This document shows positions 34,159-45,849 of a stretch of DNA of 64,000 nucleotides, in pieces (position 1 is the stretch's first letter; every line of letters begins with the position of its first letter). This DNA is from Plantago ovata (lineage: Eukaryota; Streptophyta; Magnoliopsida; Lamiales; Plantaginaceae): assembly GCA_028274465.1 (NCBI GenBank), contig CM051456.1, positions 16,395,745 through 16,459,744 on the forward strand, in the 5' to 3' direction. A program made the translations under genes and the position numbers. The notes under the pieces were generated by a model. The model was not told where the DNA came from. It saw only the letters and a list, made by a program, of their open reading frames with translations, and ran no database searches.

Positions 34159-34996
34159 GAGAACAGACATGGAGAAGAGGGAGAGTGACAGGAGAGAGCA
34201 GTTATCCCTCTTGGCGCTCCTGGTTGCCTTGTTTAGGAAGGGCTTTTGGTTGAATTGCAACACCGATACTAGTGGTTGTGGTGGTGCTACTACTACTGAT
34301 GTTATGGAGATTGGCTGGCCTACTGATGTTGAGCATGTTACTCATGTTACTTTTGATAGGTTTGATGGCTTCTTGGGCTTGCCGGTTGAGTTTGAGCCTG
34401 AGGTTCTCAGGAGAGCTCCTAGTGCTAGGTATATGCTTATTCTCTCTTCTTCTTAGGTTTCATTTTTATGTTCTTGATCGTGTTTTGTATCATGGATTCA
34501 CAGTTAATGTCGAAATGTTGCCTTTTAGTTCTCCAATATTTGATATTAGTGCATACAGAGGGCTCCTAGTGTTAGTTATATTGTTCTTTGGTAGACTCTT
34601 GCTATTTGTGGTTTTCATTCAGAATATGTGTGCTGTGTTATCTTGGATTTTGAAATTAATGGATTTAGGCCTTGAATCCGTGTCATTGGATAAATGTTGT
34701 GTAGAAAGTGAAAACATGTTCTGAATTGCCTATTAAATCTTGTATTTAGATTTGTACTGGAGTTGTTGCTATTTTAATACTTGAATCTTTCTTATTAGTG
34801 CTGTTAAAGGATTGTGCATGTAGGAAAAATGTGGGTAGAAAGGAAAATTATGTTTGTGATTGCCTATGCGTTTTGAGTTTGTCTGGGACTTGTTGCATTG
34901 TTGTTCTTGAACCTTTTCGTGTTAGTTTACTTGGGGAGGGCGTATGATTCTGTAATGTCGGGTACAAAAGAAAACTGTGCTCCATATGTTATGAAG
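34159..34996 (+). pseudogene. Duplicate of RopGAP exon 1 and part of intron 1, with intact CRIB ORF
   Basis: Positions 34171-34470 match 22171-22470 with a single base difference, while the intronic remainder to about 34996 has many substitutions and indels relative to 22471-22987. The copy starts in a new context that supplies its own ATG at 34169, giving a 95-codon ORF (34169-34456) that reads through the former splice donor and stops in old intron sequence. It contains the whole CRIB motif (GWPTDVEHVTHV, GFLGLP) but no GAP domain. It could be a simple dead duplicate, or a CRIB-only peptide that binds ROPs, like plant RIC proteins. Nothing in the sequence proves expression. Confidence 0.75.
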
Positions 34997-35372
34997 TTCC
35001 TTTTTGTTCCAAAACTGCCTCTGCTTGGCGCAATATGATAACTCTCTTCTGTGTCTGAGTTTATAGAGTTTGAATAATTTTCATGTTACATGATCTAAAA
35101 GCGATTAGATTTTGGATGTTTGTGTTAACATTGATTTCCTGAGTTTCAACTAATTTCTGCTTGTTTATTTTATGATTATGAGGATCTGATCTTGAAACGC
35201 CATCTAGTTTTGTTTCATATGTGTCAATCTTAGCATCCTGTAATCTTTATGGATACAGCAGATTGAAATTACAATCTGAAACTAGTTAATGTTCATTGAT
35301 ATGATAAAAGACTTGTTGCATGGAGTATACTAATCGGTCTATATCATTTATAACCTCAGCTTTAAACAACCA

Positions 35373-36590
35373 ATGGAAACCTTGGATGCGCTAAATATTG
35401 AATATATGAGCTATGAAGGGGAGCGTCACCTGCCTTTCATCATGGACCTTGTTGATCAGGAGCTCAGCGAACCTTAATCCATCTTCACCTACCGCTACTT
35501 CGTCTATCAATGGCCTCAACTCACTTTCCTGGCATTCGACGATACTGAATGTGTGGGGACTGTGGTGTGCAAGATGGGGAAGCACCGAGAAACTCAGCGG
35601 GGTTACATTGCCATGCTCGTCGTTCTGGCTGCCTACAGAGGCAAACACATTGCTACTAAACTCATTAAGGAATTGGGATGCGAGGAGGTTGCACTGGAGG
35701 CAGAGGTTGATAACGAAGAAGCACTAACAGTATATGGTCGTCTTGGGTTTATCAGAGCCAAGAGGCTTTTTCGCTGTTACTTGAATGGAAAAGATGCTTT
35801 CCGCCCCAAGCTGCTGTTTCCTCGTAAACCGAAGGATGAGGCTTCCAGTACCTCCGATGCTGCTGCTGCTTCTTCCACTTCTGGGACCAGTGAGGCTTCT
35901 CATACGTCTGATGCTGCTGCTGCTCAGACTCTTCGTTCTGGTACTTCTGAGGCTACTTTTCAACTTCCTGCTTCTGGCACCTCCTCTGATGTTACTGCTA
36001 AAATTTCTACTTCTGGGACCAGTAAGGCTTCTCGTACGTCTGATGCTGCTGCTGGTCAGACTCTTCCTTCTGGTACTTCTGATGCTACTGGTCGGCTTCC
36101 CGCTTCTGGCACCTCTGTTCTTGCTGCATGCATTTCCACTTCTGGGACCGGTGAGGCGTCTGGTACGTCTGATGCTGCTATAACAACTGCTCAGAGTTTC
36201 CCTTATGGTATTTCTGATGCTGCTATTCAGACTCTTCCTTCTGGTACTTCTGATGCTGATGTTCGGCTTCCCGCTTCTGGCACCTCTGATGCTGCTGCGC
36301 AGACTCTTCCTTCTGGTACTTCTGATGCTGCTGGTCGCATTTCCACTTCTGAGACCTGTGAGGCTTCTGGTCGTTTGATGCTACTGCTCACATTTCTACT
36401 TCTGAGACCAGTGAGGCTTTTGGCACCACACTGCTCGCATTTCCACTTCTGCTACCGGTGAGGCTTCTGGCAGCCCTGATGCTGCTGTTCGCCCACTTCT
36501 GGCACCCCCCTGATGCTGCTGCTTGCATTTCCACTTCTGAGAGGCTTCTTCTGGCTGCAGCTGCAGCTGCTGCTGAGAGCTTTCAAGAAG
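35373..36590 (+). pseudogene. NAA30: Intronless NAA30-like N-terminal acetyltransferase copy with Ser/Thr/Ala repeat tail
   Basis: From ATG 35373 the frame encodes a GNAT fold like the NatC catalytic subunit NAA30/MAK3: IEYMSYEGERHLPFIMDLV, then SEP, a TAA stop at 35475-35477 where the family has Tyr, then SIFTYRYFVYQWPQL, QRGYIAMLVV with the acetyl-CoA loop region YRGKHIATKL, and GFIRAKRLFRCYLNGKDAF. The frame is otherwise open to 36461. After KLLFPRKPKDE it continues into about 200 residues of Ser/Thr/Gly/Ala repeats (units such as SGTSDAAAQTLP; higher-order period about 43 residues), with frame drift after 36370. The lack of introns suggests a retrocopy. Translation could restart after the stop only without the N-terminal part of the fold. 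Confidence 0.8.
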
Positions 36591-36599
36591 AAACTATGT

Positions 36600-37351
36600 A
36601 CTGTCCTCTTATATGTCAATATAACATTCATTGCGACTTTAGTATAAGATTTGAGAAGCACACTTGGTACCTAGTTTTTTTTTTTTGAGTTACTTGGTAC
36701 CTAGTTGGAGGAGCTTACATTTGTTGTGTTGATTGATATAATGTTTCTTTTGCATATATAGAGGTTTGAAAGTGAATCTTAAACAGGTCGCTGCTGGGAG
36801 AAACGGTGTAGCTACCTTCTTTTTTTCTTAGTCTTATCCATTTTTTTATTTAATAATTACTTGTACCATTTCCCACTTATAGCGGTAATAATCAATTAAA
36901 CACATAATATAATATACATTTTTAATAATCGTATAAAATATTAGATAAATAATTAATTAGGATGAAGAGGTAAGAATTTGAAGTTCATGGATCAAATGTA
37001 AGATTTGTTAATGAAGGTTTCAAATGTTGATTGTAATGGCCAATGGAATTCAGTTTATGGAAATCCCCCCAGTTTATGGTTTATGGGGTAGTTATCGACT
37101 GGAAGATCCAATACGGAGGGTATTTGTACAATTGTTTCAAATATATGGGACTAAAATGCAAAGAAAACCGTTTAGCACAAAAAACTAGGTGGCAAGACTC
37201 AATTGGTCCAGCTTATGTGTAAACCGTCGTCTCTTGTAGCTGAACTCCGTTACTCAAACGCCGTCGTTTGACCCAACCTTCCATTTCATCATTCCGTACA
37301 CTCCATAACCAAAACCTCAATTGAACCTCAGCTCCCAATTGCGGATCTACA
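36600..37351. other. Intergenic, promoter of the SEC23-like gene
   Basis: AT-rich from 36830 to 37100, then the likely 5' leader of the downstream gene. No other feature seen. Confidence 0.5.
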
Positions 37352-40300
37352 ATGGCGGTCCGGCCAACAATGATGCGGTTCCCGAGCGAGCCGAAGGAGC
37401 ACGAAGATTGCGGCCTTCCATGGGGCGTGACGTTGACACCTTTCGCGGCGAAGGACGAGAATGGCAATCCGCCGGCGTACGGATCGGGCGGCGATTTGCT
37501 ACCTCGATGCGAGAATTGTTGGGCGTATTACAACACCTTCTGCGAGCAGGATCAGTGGACATGGGAATGTGCTCTCTGCGGCACCACCAATGGCCTCTCG
37601 GCTGAATCGATTACTCGATACTCCCTTCCTCAATCGTGTCCAGAGAATATGTCCTCGTTCATCGACCTCGAAATGCCGTGTAATTACTTAATTGCCTCTG
37701 CTGTTGTTTGATTTTCAGCTCAGTGATGATAAGTGTGATCAGATATATGGTTTCATATGCTCCAACTTAATGATGATTTCTATGAATATACTATCATACT
37801 GTAAGCATGTAGGTTCATAATCATTTTATTTTTTTAATAACTAATAGCATGTAGGATGATCATAATCAGCTGGAATGACTTTTTAACTAATAGCTACAAC
37901 TATAGAAATGAGATCATATATGATGCTTAGTTTGGTTGGAGGAACAAGTTTAGTTTACATAGGTGGCAAAGACTTTGCCATTGTTCTGGCAGGAAGTTTA
38001 ATTGCTGCTTCTTCTTCATTTCCTTTGTAGAAGTTGCATATACTCCATGTCATGCTATTTGATGAACATTTTATTCATAAGACATTACGATCAATTTAAT
38101 TTTGTCTCGGTTAAGCTAGCCTGCTAGGTGGAAGCTTATGTGCTGACTTGTGATTTCAAGCTCATATTTAGTTTTAAGCTTTCCCATACCATCTGTCTTG
38201 GAACTGAAAGTTGGATGGTGAAGTGTCTTTTTCTTTTTCCTTATTATTTTTCTCTTTGTAATGACAGTGGATGAATCAGAGGAAATGCAAGCAAGGCCTG
38301 TGTATGTTGCAGCTGTTGATCTTTCTTGTAAGTCTGTAATTAATCCTATGTTATTTTCCAATGTTGGTTAGTTTTGTTATATTTTCAACTCCCCTTTCCC
38401 CCCAGTGTTTTGCATTTAAACTTGTATATATGGCTCCATTGCCGAGCTTCTGATTAGAGGTTGTGATTAATATTAAGTAAACTGTAACTGTTGTAAGAGG
38501 ATGAGAGACACACAATGGTGTCTTTGCTTCATGAGCGTAGGGGCAAACTAGTTTCAGATATATTTATAACAATATAATGTTGTTGTGTGTCAAAACAATA
38601 AAGAAAACGTAACTTAATTAGTGTTAAATCCAACATGGGCAAGTAACTTAAAGCAGTAAATAGAATGCGTGTCCAACAAGGATAGTCGCCCAACTCAGTC
38701 AAATGACCAGGATACTCATTTAATCCTTTCCTCGATTTCTGCTCTACATCAGTATCTTTTGACAATATAACCATTTTTTACAGTATATGTACGGTACCGA
38801 TATCTCAAAGAGCTGGGGTTCTCCAAGTAAAGTTGTTCCTAAGCGTTCTCCCCCCTTAAGGATCATTGTGTTGTGATGAGCACTTGATTTTGATATTAGA
38901 GTACATTTGAGCTAGGCCTTGGGGGACTTTCATCCTCAAGTCTCACTAAACCAAACCAACTAAGTCTTCTATCCCAATAAAAATCAGGGTAGGCTATCAA
39001 CTCTTACTATTGCTCATTAGATTTCTTATGCTTGGACATAGAACTTGAGTATGACATATATGCATGTGAAAGCTTTTAGTGACGCCTATGCAAGTGTCGC
39101 TTCTAAGGTCTTAAGCTCGTGAAATATGACAGGCAATCAGTTTTTATGTGCATTTTGGTCAGCCAAATGTAATTACTATTTAAGCGGCGATGTGAGAGCT
39201 TATCTTGATAGCAAGGTCTCTTAGGGATATATTCCATTCACGTTAGTTCTAGGACTTCTCAGCTTATATTCGACAAAGTTTGATGTGGATTTTTCATTCT
39301 ACTTCCTTAAGATGCTAGTGATTGTTGATGCTTTATTTTATTCCTGAATATCCATGCTGCATGATAAGGTTTTGTTTTACCTGTAAGGTCACTTATATTA
39401 AATGGACCATAAATAAGTCACTCCTTGGCCTATGCAGTTATCTTCATTGCATTGGCGCAACTCATTTTGAGTAACCTAACTTTTTTATTACCTTCAATCT
39501 TACTTCTCCAGCATCAGAAGAGTTTCTGGAACTAACTAAGAGTGCTCTTTTAGCCGCATTGGAAGGTTTGTCACGTTGTGAGCCCTATAGGCTATGTTTC
39601 AATTGTTGGCTACAAATTATGTAGAATAACTGAATAAGCTTCTTTCAATTGCAGCTCTTGGACCGGGATCACTTTTTGGCCTTGCTACGTTCAGCCACAA
39701 AGTAGGCCTATATGATGTTCAGGGGCCCATTCCAGTGGTTAAAAATGTGTTTGTTCCCCCAGAGGGAAGCCTGACAATGGAGCTCGAAGATGTCATGCCA
39801 CTATTTTCATTTTTGGCTCCTGTATGTTATTTGATACTTTCACTGGATTATTTGCTAGCATCTACTATGCATTTATAAGTTTTCATTATTTTGGTTCATG
39901 AGTTCTCTAAATGTTTTTGATATAGTTCGCATTATTTTAGGTTGATACATGTAAAGAGCGTATCGCATCTGCACTTGAAACTCTTAAACCAACTACGTCT
40001 TGGGAACGAACTACAGCTGCGGGTCAGGGAGCAGAGGGTGTTTTATATGGCGGGCGAGGCTTTGGAGCTGCAATGGAAGCTCTTCTTAGTTACCTTGGAT
40101 CAGAATATGGAAATACATATGCATTAGGTAAGGTAACTGCAATTCGCTTTTCTTCTCCCCGGGAAACTGATTCGATCCTGCATCATGAATTCATCTTGTT
40201 TTTAAAGGTTGTGAGCTATGTGAATATATGCTGATACTTTCCCTGATTTAACTGAAGTGCAGCTAGAGTTTTTGCCTTCTTATCTGGTCCTCCTGATTAT

Positions 40301-43300
40301 GGTATTGGCCAACTAGACACTCAAAGGTATGGTGAGCAGTATGCTAGTAAAGGAGAGGATGCAGATCGTGCTTTACTCCCTGAGCAGACACCATTTTACA
40401 AAGATTTGGTATTACTCTCTCTCTCTCTCTCATGGAAATTTGGCTTCAACAATTGATGGCTTTGGCTGGAATGTGTATAGAAATATAATTAATTAATCTT
40501 TACATGTTTCACAGGCTGCTGTTGCTGTTCAAGCAGGTGTTTGCGTCGATATATTTGCTGTTACAAATGAGTATACTGATTTAGCATCTCTGAAATTTCT
40601 CAGTATTGAAAGTGGAGGTTCTCTGTTTCTTTACTCGAATACAGATGATTCAACACTTCCTCAGGACATGTGAGTACTAATTCTTACTACTTGATAGGTA
40701 CTCATCAAAATAGTAAATGATGTAAAATATATAATTATATAATTTCCTTGGATTGAGCGTGTGACTATGTTTTATTACACTTTATATGCTAGATATAGGA
40801 TAGAACAATATTTTTATTAGCTTGTTAAGATCTTAAAAGTTATTAGGTATCTGAAGTTTTTGTTACTCCTTGTGATCTAAATGATGTTATCGCCAGGTAC
40901 CGTATGTTAAGCCGTCCATACGCTTTCAATTGCATCCTTCGCGTGAGGGCATCAAATGAATTTAAGATTGGTCACTCGGTAATCATCTCGTTCTCTTATT
41001 GAATATGATTTGGTATTAAATGTGTACTAATATTCTACATCATGCTACAGTTCGGGCATTTCTTCCCTGATCCACAGTATGAAAATGTCCAACATATTAT
41101 TTGCTGCGACTCTTTTGCCACATATGCTTATGATTTTGATTTTATGGATGATAAAGGATTTGCTAGGTATGTACTTTTTACATCTTCCATTAGTCCTTTT
41201 TGTAGTTTTCTTACTATGGACATATTTCTTGGTAACCTCTTGAGGGCGGTCAATCTAAAGCAAAGATGGTTAGCTTCTTTGTTAAAAATATTGACAGTGT
41301 ATTTTTTCTTTGTATTTTTTTTAACATGAATGATAATTTTGCATGTTCCGAGATTATCATTTCTAAGTAATCTGTCAATCTTGTCCACAGAAACAGCACA
41401 GAGCTTCCTACGATACAGATTGCATTTCAGTACACAGTGGTTGTGCCGCCTGACGAACTTGCTCTTTCACAGTCAAGCCCCACAAATAGGTACATCTCTC
41501 TTGATACAAGCATATGTACTGCACGCCCAATATGAATGATGAATCATATGAGCGTACTTTAGTATCTAACCCAGCCAACTGAACATTTGAGGTAAGGGTT
41601 GCATGCATGGATGTGATGTGTATAGGCGGAGTTCACCAATTCTGGTATTAAACTTGTGTCATATAAAAGTCTTATAGTTTAGTTCTGGCATGCATGCATG
41701 TGATTTTTCAGGCGGAACCTATTAATGCCAATATTAAACTTGTGTCTTGTCTACAAGTCAGATATATTACTTCATGAGAACTCATGCTTAGTAGACTAAC
41801 CTTATTATTTAACCATGGTCATCATGCACGTCCATTTTATAATTGTGATGAGCCACTTGCCTGGAGTAGTCATTCTCAAGAGCTTTGAGAACTATAACAC
41901 AGACATATATCGTAGTACGATGGTGCAGTCTTGAAGAAATCAAGAATACGTTTTACACTGTTAGATGGTAAAATAAAATAACTGAGAAAAGCCAAATCAT
42001 TAGCCTTTCCTTATAAGGTGTCTCTCTCTTCTATTTAATTTTTAAAAATATTTACTCCCTCTCCGGTTGAGTTCTATACATTTTGCTTTTGGATCGGTTT
42101 TGAAGGTTTGTAGTTATAGTAAGTTTGTTAATAGATTTAGTGGTAGGACCCACTGTTATGAGATAAAATTTGCCTAAAATAGAAACATATAGAACTGAAC
42201 AGGATATTGAAAATGGAATATGTATAGAAACCAATGGGATGGAATGAGTATATGAATATATACTTAAAATAACACCGATATTTCGTATTCTTGTATCTGC
42301 AGTGGTGGTGAAATCACTCTCTCTCTCTCTCTCTCTCTCTCACCGATATTTCGTATTCTTGGGGTATTTGTATACCTTGATGTATTGGCCTATATCTGCA
42401 GTGTGTGTAGAATGATGGCATGGACTTAGATCATTAAGTGCATCATTCCTCAAGTACTAACATATCCATGTCCCCTCTGTATGTACATTCTCAGGGCACT
42501 GGCATAAAACTTGCACTCTCTCTTCAGTTATCCTTGATTTTCATGCTCATATAAAGTCCCGCCGATGTTGCTAGCTTAAGTCATATTGAATTGTTTCCTG
42601 TTTTGATTTTTCATGTTCTTAATCTCTGTAGAGCCAAGTATTCTCTGAAGAGGAGACTTAGAATTAAAACTGTAAGATTTCCGACTGCTGCCAATATTAG
42701 TGAGATCTACGACAGTGTTGATCCTGAAGTTGTTCTATCTATACTGGTTCACGAGGTAACCTTGGCTGACCTGAGCTTTGTAATTTACTACTGTCATTTA
42801 AGCATAGTTTAATAGAAAGGTCAGAAGTTCAAGTCATAATGAAGCACAACATCAAGAATGCATTACCTTAATTTTAATTTAAAAAATAAATAAAAATCAT
42901 ATACTTGCCATGTCTGAGATTTATTTACATTCCAAGATATTTTTTGCATCTGTGTGAGATACTAAATAGAAATGCTTCCTTTCAAAAAAATAAAATAAAA
43001 ATAGAAATGCTATCTTTGCACGTCTTATTCACAAGAAATACCTTGGTCAATTTCGCTGCTGAAATTTCATCCTTTAACAGCTAAAAGTAATCTGCTTGAC
43101 ACTTCATTAGTGCTTTTTTCCACTTATCCTTGTGTAAACAGTGAGTTTCTCTCTCTGGGGTATATCATGGCACCTTGTAAACAGTAGCCTCCTGGGTTTC
43201 AATGATGGTTCATTGTCCATATCTAGTGAAGCACATCTCTGACCACTTGGCAGTTATCAACATCTTTTTTATTATTAATTGCGATTCTTATTTTTTGGTA

Positions 43301-44246
43301 TGCATAATTCTTCTCAGGTGATATTGACCTCTTTGGAAGAAGGAGTCCGAGATGGTAGAAGTTCACTGCAAGATTGGCTCGTAAAACTTGTAGCACAATA
43401 CAATGAAGCTTTCAAGACCACTGAGTACATAAGAGGAGTCTTAGCGAGTGCTCATGCTGATGTTTCCTTCTCCCAATGTCCTCAGCTTCAATCATTGCCG
43501 CGCTTTGTATTTGCTTTGCTGAGGAATCCTCTTCTCCGCTTACATGAAGAAGGTGTTCATCCAGACTACCGCATCTATCTGCAGTGCCTGTTCAGGTAAT
43601 TTCCTTCGTTTTAGTCATTTTGGAACTTTGTGGGGTCTCAAAGCGTCAGTGACTCAGTATTATATACTTCAAACTTCAAAGCTAGCATTAGTGCTTATCA
43701 TTGTTGTTTCTGTTGACAGTGCACTGGAGCCATCTTCACTTAGCCGTGCTATGTATCCATTGTTAACATCGTACGAGACTACAGACAAATTAGCATTTCC
43801 ACGTCATTCGTTGAGCCGGGCAGCACTGATAACAAGCGGTAGTCCCATATTCTTCCTCGACGCATTTACACATCTCATTGTGTTCTATTCATCTACAGCT
43901 AGCGTTGGACTTCCATTTCCTCCACCTCAGGACTGTAAGTATACCATCCTTAACGCCTTTTCTACAATATTAGTGTTCTTTTTAAGTTCCTGTTTCTTAT
44001 CCACATTGTTCTGAACCAGGCCTATTAAGAAGTACCATAAACCAATTGAAGCAAGAGCGAAGCATCACACCCAAACTCAGTTTCATCAGAGGAGGTCAGG
44101 ATGACGCTACTGCATTTGAGAATTACCTTATAGAGGAACAAGATGTTGGGGGAAATGGCTTCACAAGCGTGATGGGTTTTGTTTCTTTCCTGGACGAGAT
44201 CAATCGCGAAGTAGTAGAACTGTTGAGTTCAATGAATCTGCGTTGA
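37352..44246 (+). CDS. SEC23-like COPII coat protein (Sec23/Sec24 family)
   Basis: Fourteen exons: 37352-37679, 38268-38327, 39512-39565, 39655-39821, 39941-40127, 40263-40408, 40515-40669, 40897-40978, 41051-41166, 41391-41489, 42632-42755, 43318-43595, 43720-43934 and 44020-44246. All have GT-AG borders and join in frame to 745 aa. A zinc ribbon (Cys53, 56, 73, 76: CENC, CALC) is followed by the trunk (VYVAAVDLSSSEEFLEL, FGLATFSHKVGLYDV), beta-sandwich (FAFNCILRVRAS-like, QIAFQYTVVVPPD), helical part and gelsolin-like end (SGSPIFFLDAFTHLIVFYSS, RSITPKLSFIRGGQDDATAFENYL). SEC23 acts with SEC24 at ER exit sites and is the GTPase-activating partner of SAR1. This sequence fits the divergent plant SEC23-like clade rather than canonical SEC23; whether it has SAR1-GAP activity is not shown. 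The largest introns are 2 and 10. Confidence 0.9.
42055..42248. mobile_element. Stowaway MITE in intron 10 of the SEC23-like gene
   Basis: Starts CTCCCTCTCCGGTTGAG and ends, inverted, CTCATTCCATCCCATTGG, with TA on both sides (42053-42054, 42249-42250). 194 bp. A (TC) run follows at 42318-42340. Confidence 0.75.
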
Positions 44247-44624
44247 GACCTGCTAAAGTAAACTTTTCCTTTGATATTCATTAGAAGCTCATGATCCCTA
44301 AATAGGGTTTGCTTATAGTGAACATATAGTTTGTTTGTGAGTTTGCCAAAAAGAAGGCAACTAAGTTTTCACATTGGAACTTATTTTCAATTTTATTTTA
44401 TCCGACACTTAAAAGTTTGTTGGTGCAAACAAAACGTTCATCAGGAAGCTTCTGTTGTTATTTTTTGTTTTTTCGTCTGGAAAAGTTTAAACTAAACTAA
44501 AACTGATCTGAACTTCCACTGAAGTTGTTTGTAATATTAAAAACAATTAAACAAATTTGAACCGAACAAATTTCATAAATTTAAATTTAATGAACATGAG
44601 CTAAGTTTAAGATGAGCTGATCAA

Positions 44625-44778
44625 CTGTCAAAATAACATCTAAATTACATGGTAAAAGGGATCTTCCTTGAAAATCTGACATGAAACTGTGTGAAGCTAA
44701 GCTGTCAAAATAACATCTAAATTACATGGTAAAAGGGATCTTCCTTGAAAATCTGACATGAAACTGTGTGAAGCTAAG
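44625..44778. repeat. 77-bp tandem duplication at the end of the tail-anchored gene
   Basis: 44625-44701 and 44702-44778 are identical head-to-tail copies starting CTGTCAAAATAACATC. The right copy includes the last codons and stop of the minus-strand gene, so the 3' UTR carries a second, non-coding copy. Confidence 0.95.
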
Positions 44779-45184
44779 CTTCCTTGATCTTCTTGGCGAC
44801 AGCGAAAATGGCTCCGATGACTGCAACGGTGGCTCCTGAAACTAAGATTGACGATTTGAGCTTGTGCATTGCGTCTCTCCGAGCGTCATTTTTCGCCTTG
44901 TCATCTTCATCCTAAAGGCCGCAAAAATTCAATGTTCGATGAATAAATGTTTGAAAGTGAACATATGAAATCAAATAATGATGAACCGTGTGTATATATA
45001 CCTTGAGACTTTTAGAAGTGGTGAAAGAGGAAGCTGGGTTGGTTTGGGTACTATTGTAACCTGCAGCAGCATCGGGTACAAATTGATCATGTCCATCCAC
45101 AGCGATCTTCTCATCCTCTTCTTTATGATGAGAAACATGATCAGAATGGTCTGGACGGTGGAGTTGTTCTTGAGCACTCGCCAT
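44774..45184 (-). CDS. Small tail-anchored membrane protein, function unknown
   Basis: Exons 45002-45184 and 44774-44911 join in phase 0 to 106 aa. The N-terminal two-thirds is hydrophilic, His/Asp/Glu-rich and probably disordered (HRPDHSDHVSHHKEEDEK). A basic/acidic linker (DEDDKAKNDARRDAMHKLKSS) precedes a hydrophobic helix at about residues 82-101 and the short basic tail KKIKEA. This layout is that of a tail-anchored protein of ER, mitochondrial or plastid outer membrane; the basic tail favours an organelle outer membrane, but this is inference. I do not recognise the family. It is convergent with the SEC23-like gene, about 530 bases apart. Confidence 0.7.
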
Positions 45185-45849
45185 TATCAACTTTATTACT
45201 GTTTTCTCTTCTCTTGTGCAAATGGATCTAGTTTGCAAAGTTTGAGATGAGTTAAAACTGGAATGTCCATAATTTTAGTATTCTCAACAGTTGTGATATT
45301 ATAGCCCAACACGTAGCTTCACACGTGTTATGCACTTGGTTGTCAAGTCATGTAACTTTGGTCTGGACATAGTAAAATCTTCTATTGGCGCATTTTGTGT
45401 GACATCACAAGTACATGCTTACAATATTTTATCCAAAACTCCGAAAATTATGAGATGAAACTGAAGTAGCATCTATTCTGATGCATTTGTGTTGAAAACT
45501 CCTCGACAAGTTTGAATTGATTTCTTGTTGCAAATTGAATTTTTCATTTTTTCTAGTAACTTCGTATTTGATTTATATCTGAATAGAGATTTAGATTAAA
45601 CTAATTTGCACTTAATTGAACCGAATTTAATTTATTGATGAGATAACTAAACTTCAATTTTTACCACTCAATACACATCTTTAATTTGTCACTTCCTTCA
45701 CTCTAATTTCACTCATAAATAAATTAGTGTACCATAATCATTAGTCATTACCAGCAATGCAATATAATTCATCACTTTGGAGCTGTTCAATTTCTCAATC
45801 CAACAATAAAATAGGAATAGTTTCCAAGTAAACTTTCAATGAACAATGA
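45185..45849. other. Promoter side of the tail-anchored gene
   Basis: AT-rich upstream sequence. An ACACGTGT-containing stretch near 45316 holds a CACGTG G-box, a common plant bZIP/bHLH site, about 130 bases upstream of the start codon. No other feature. Confidence 0.45.

Noticed and set aside
35785..36183. Leu/Val-rich ORF overlapping the NAA30-like copy
   Set aside because: Alternative frame of the Ser/Thr repeat tail; the sense GNAT frame is the recognisable one.
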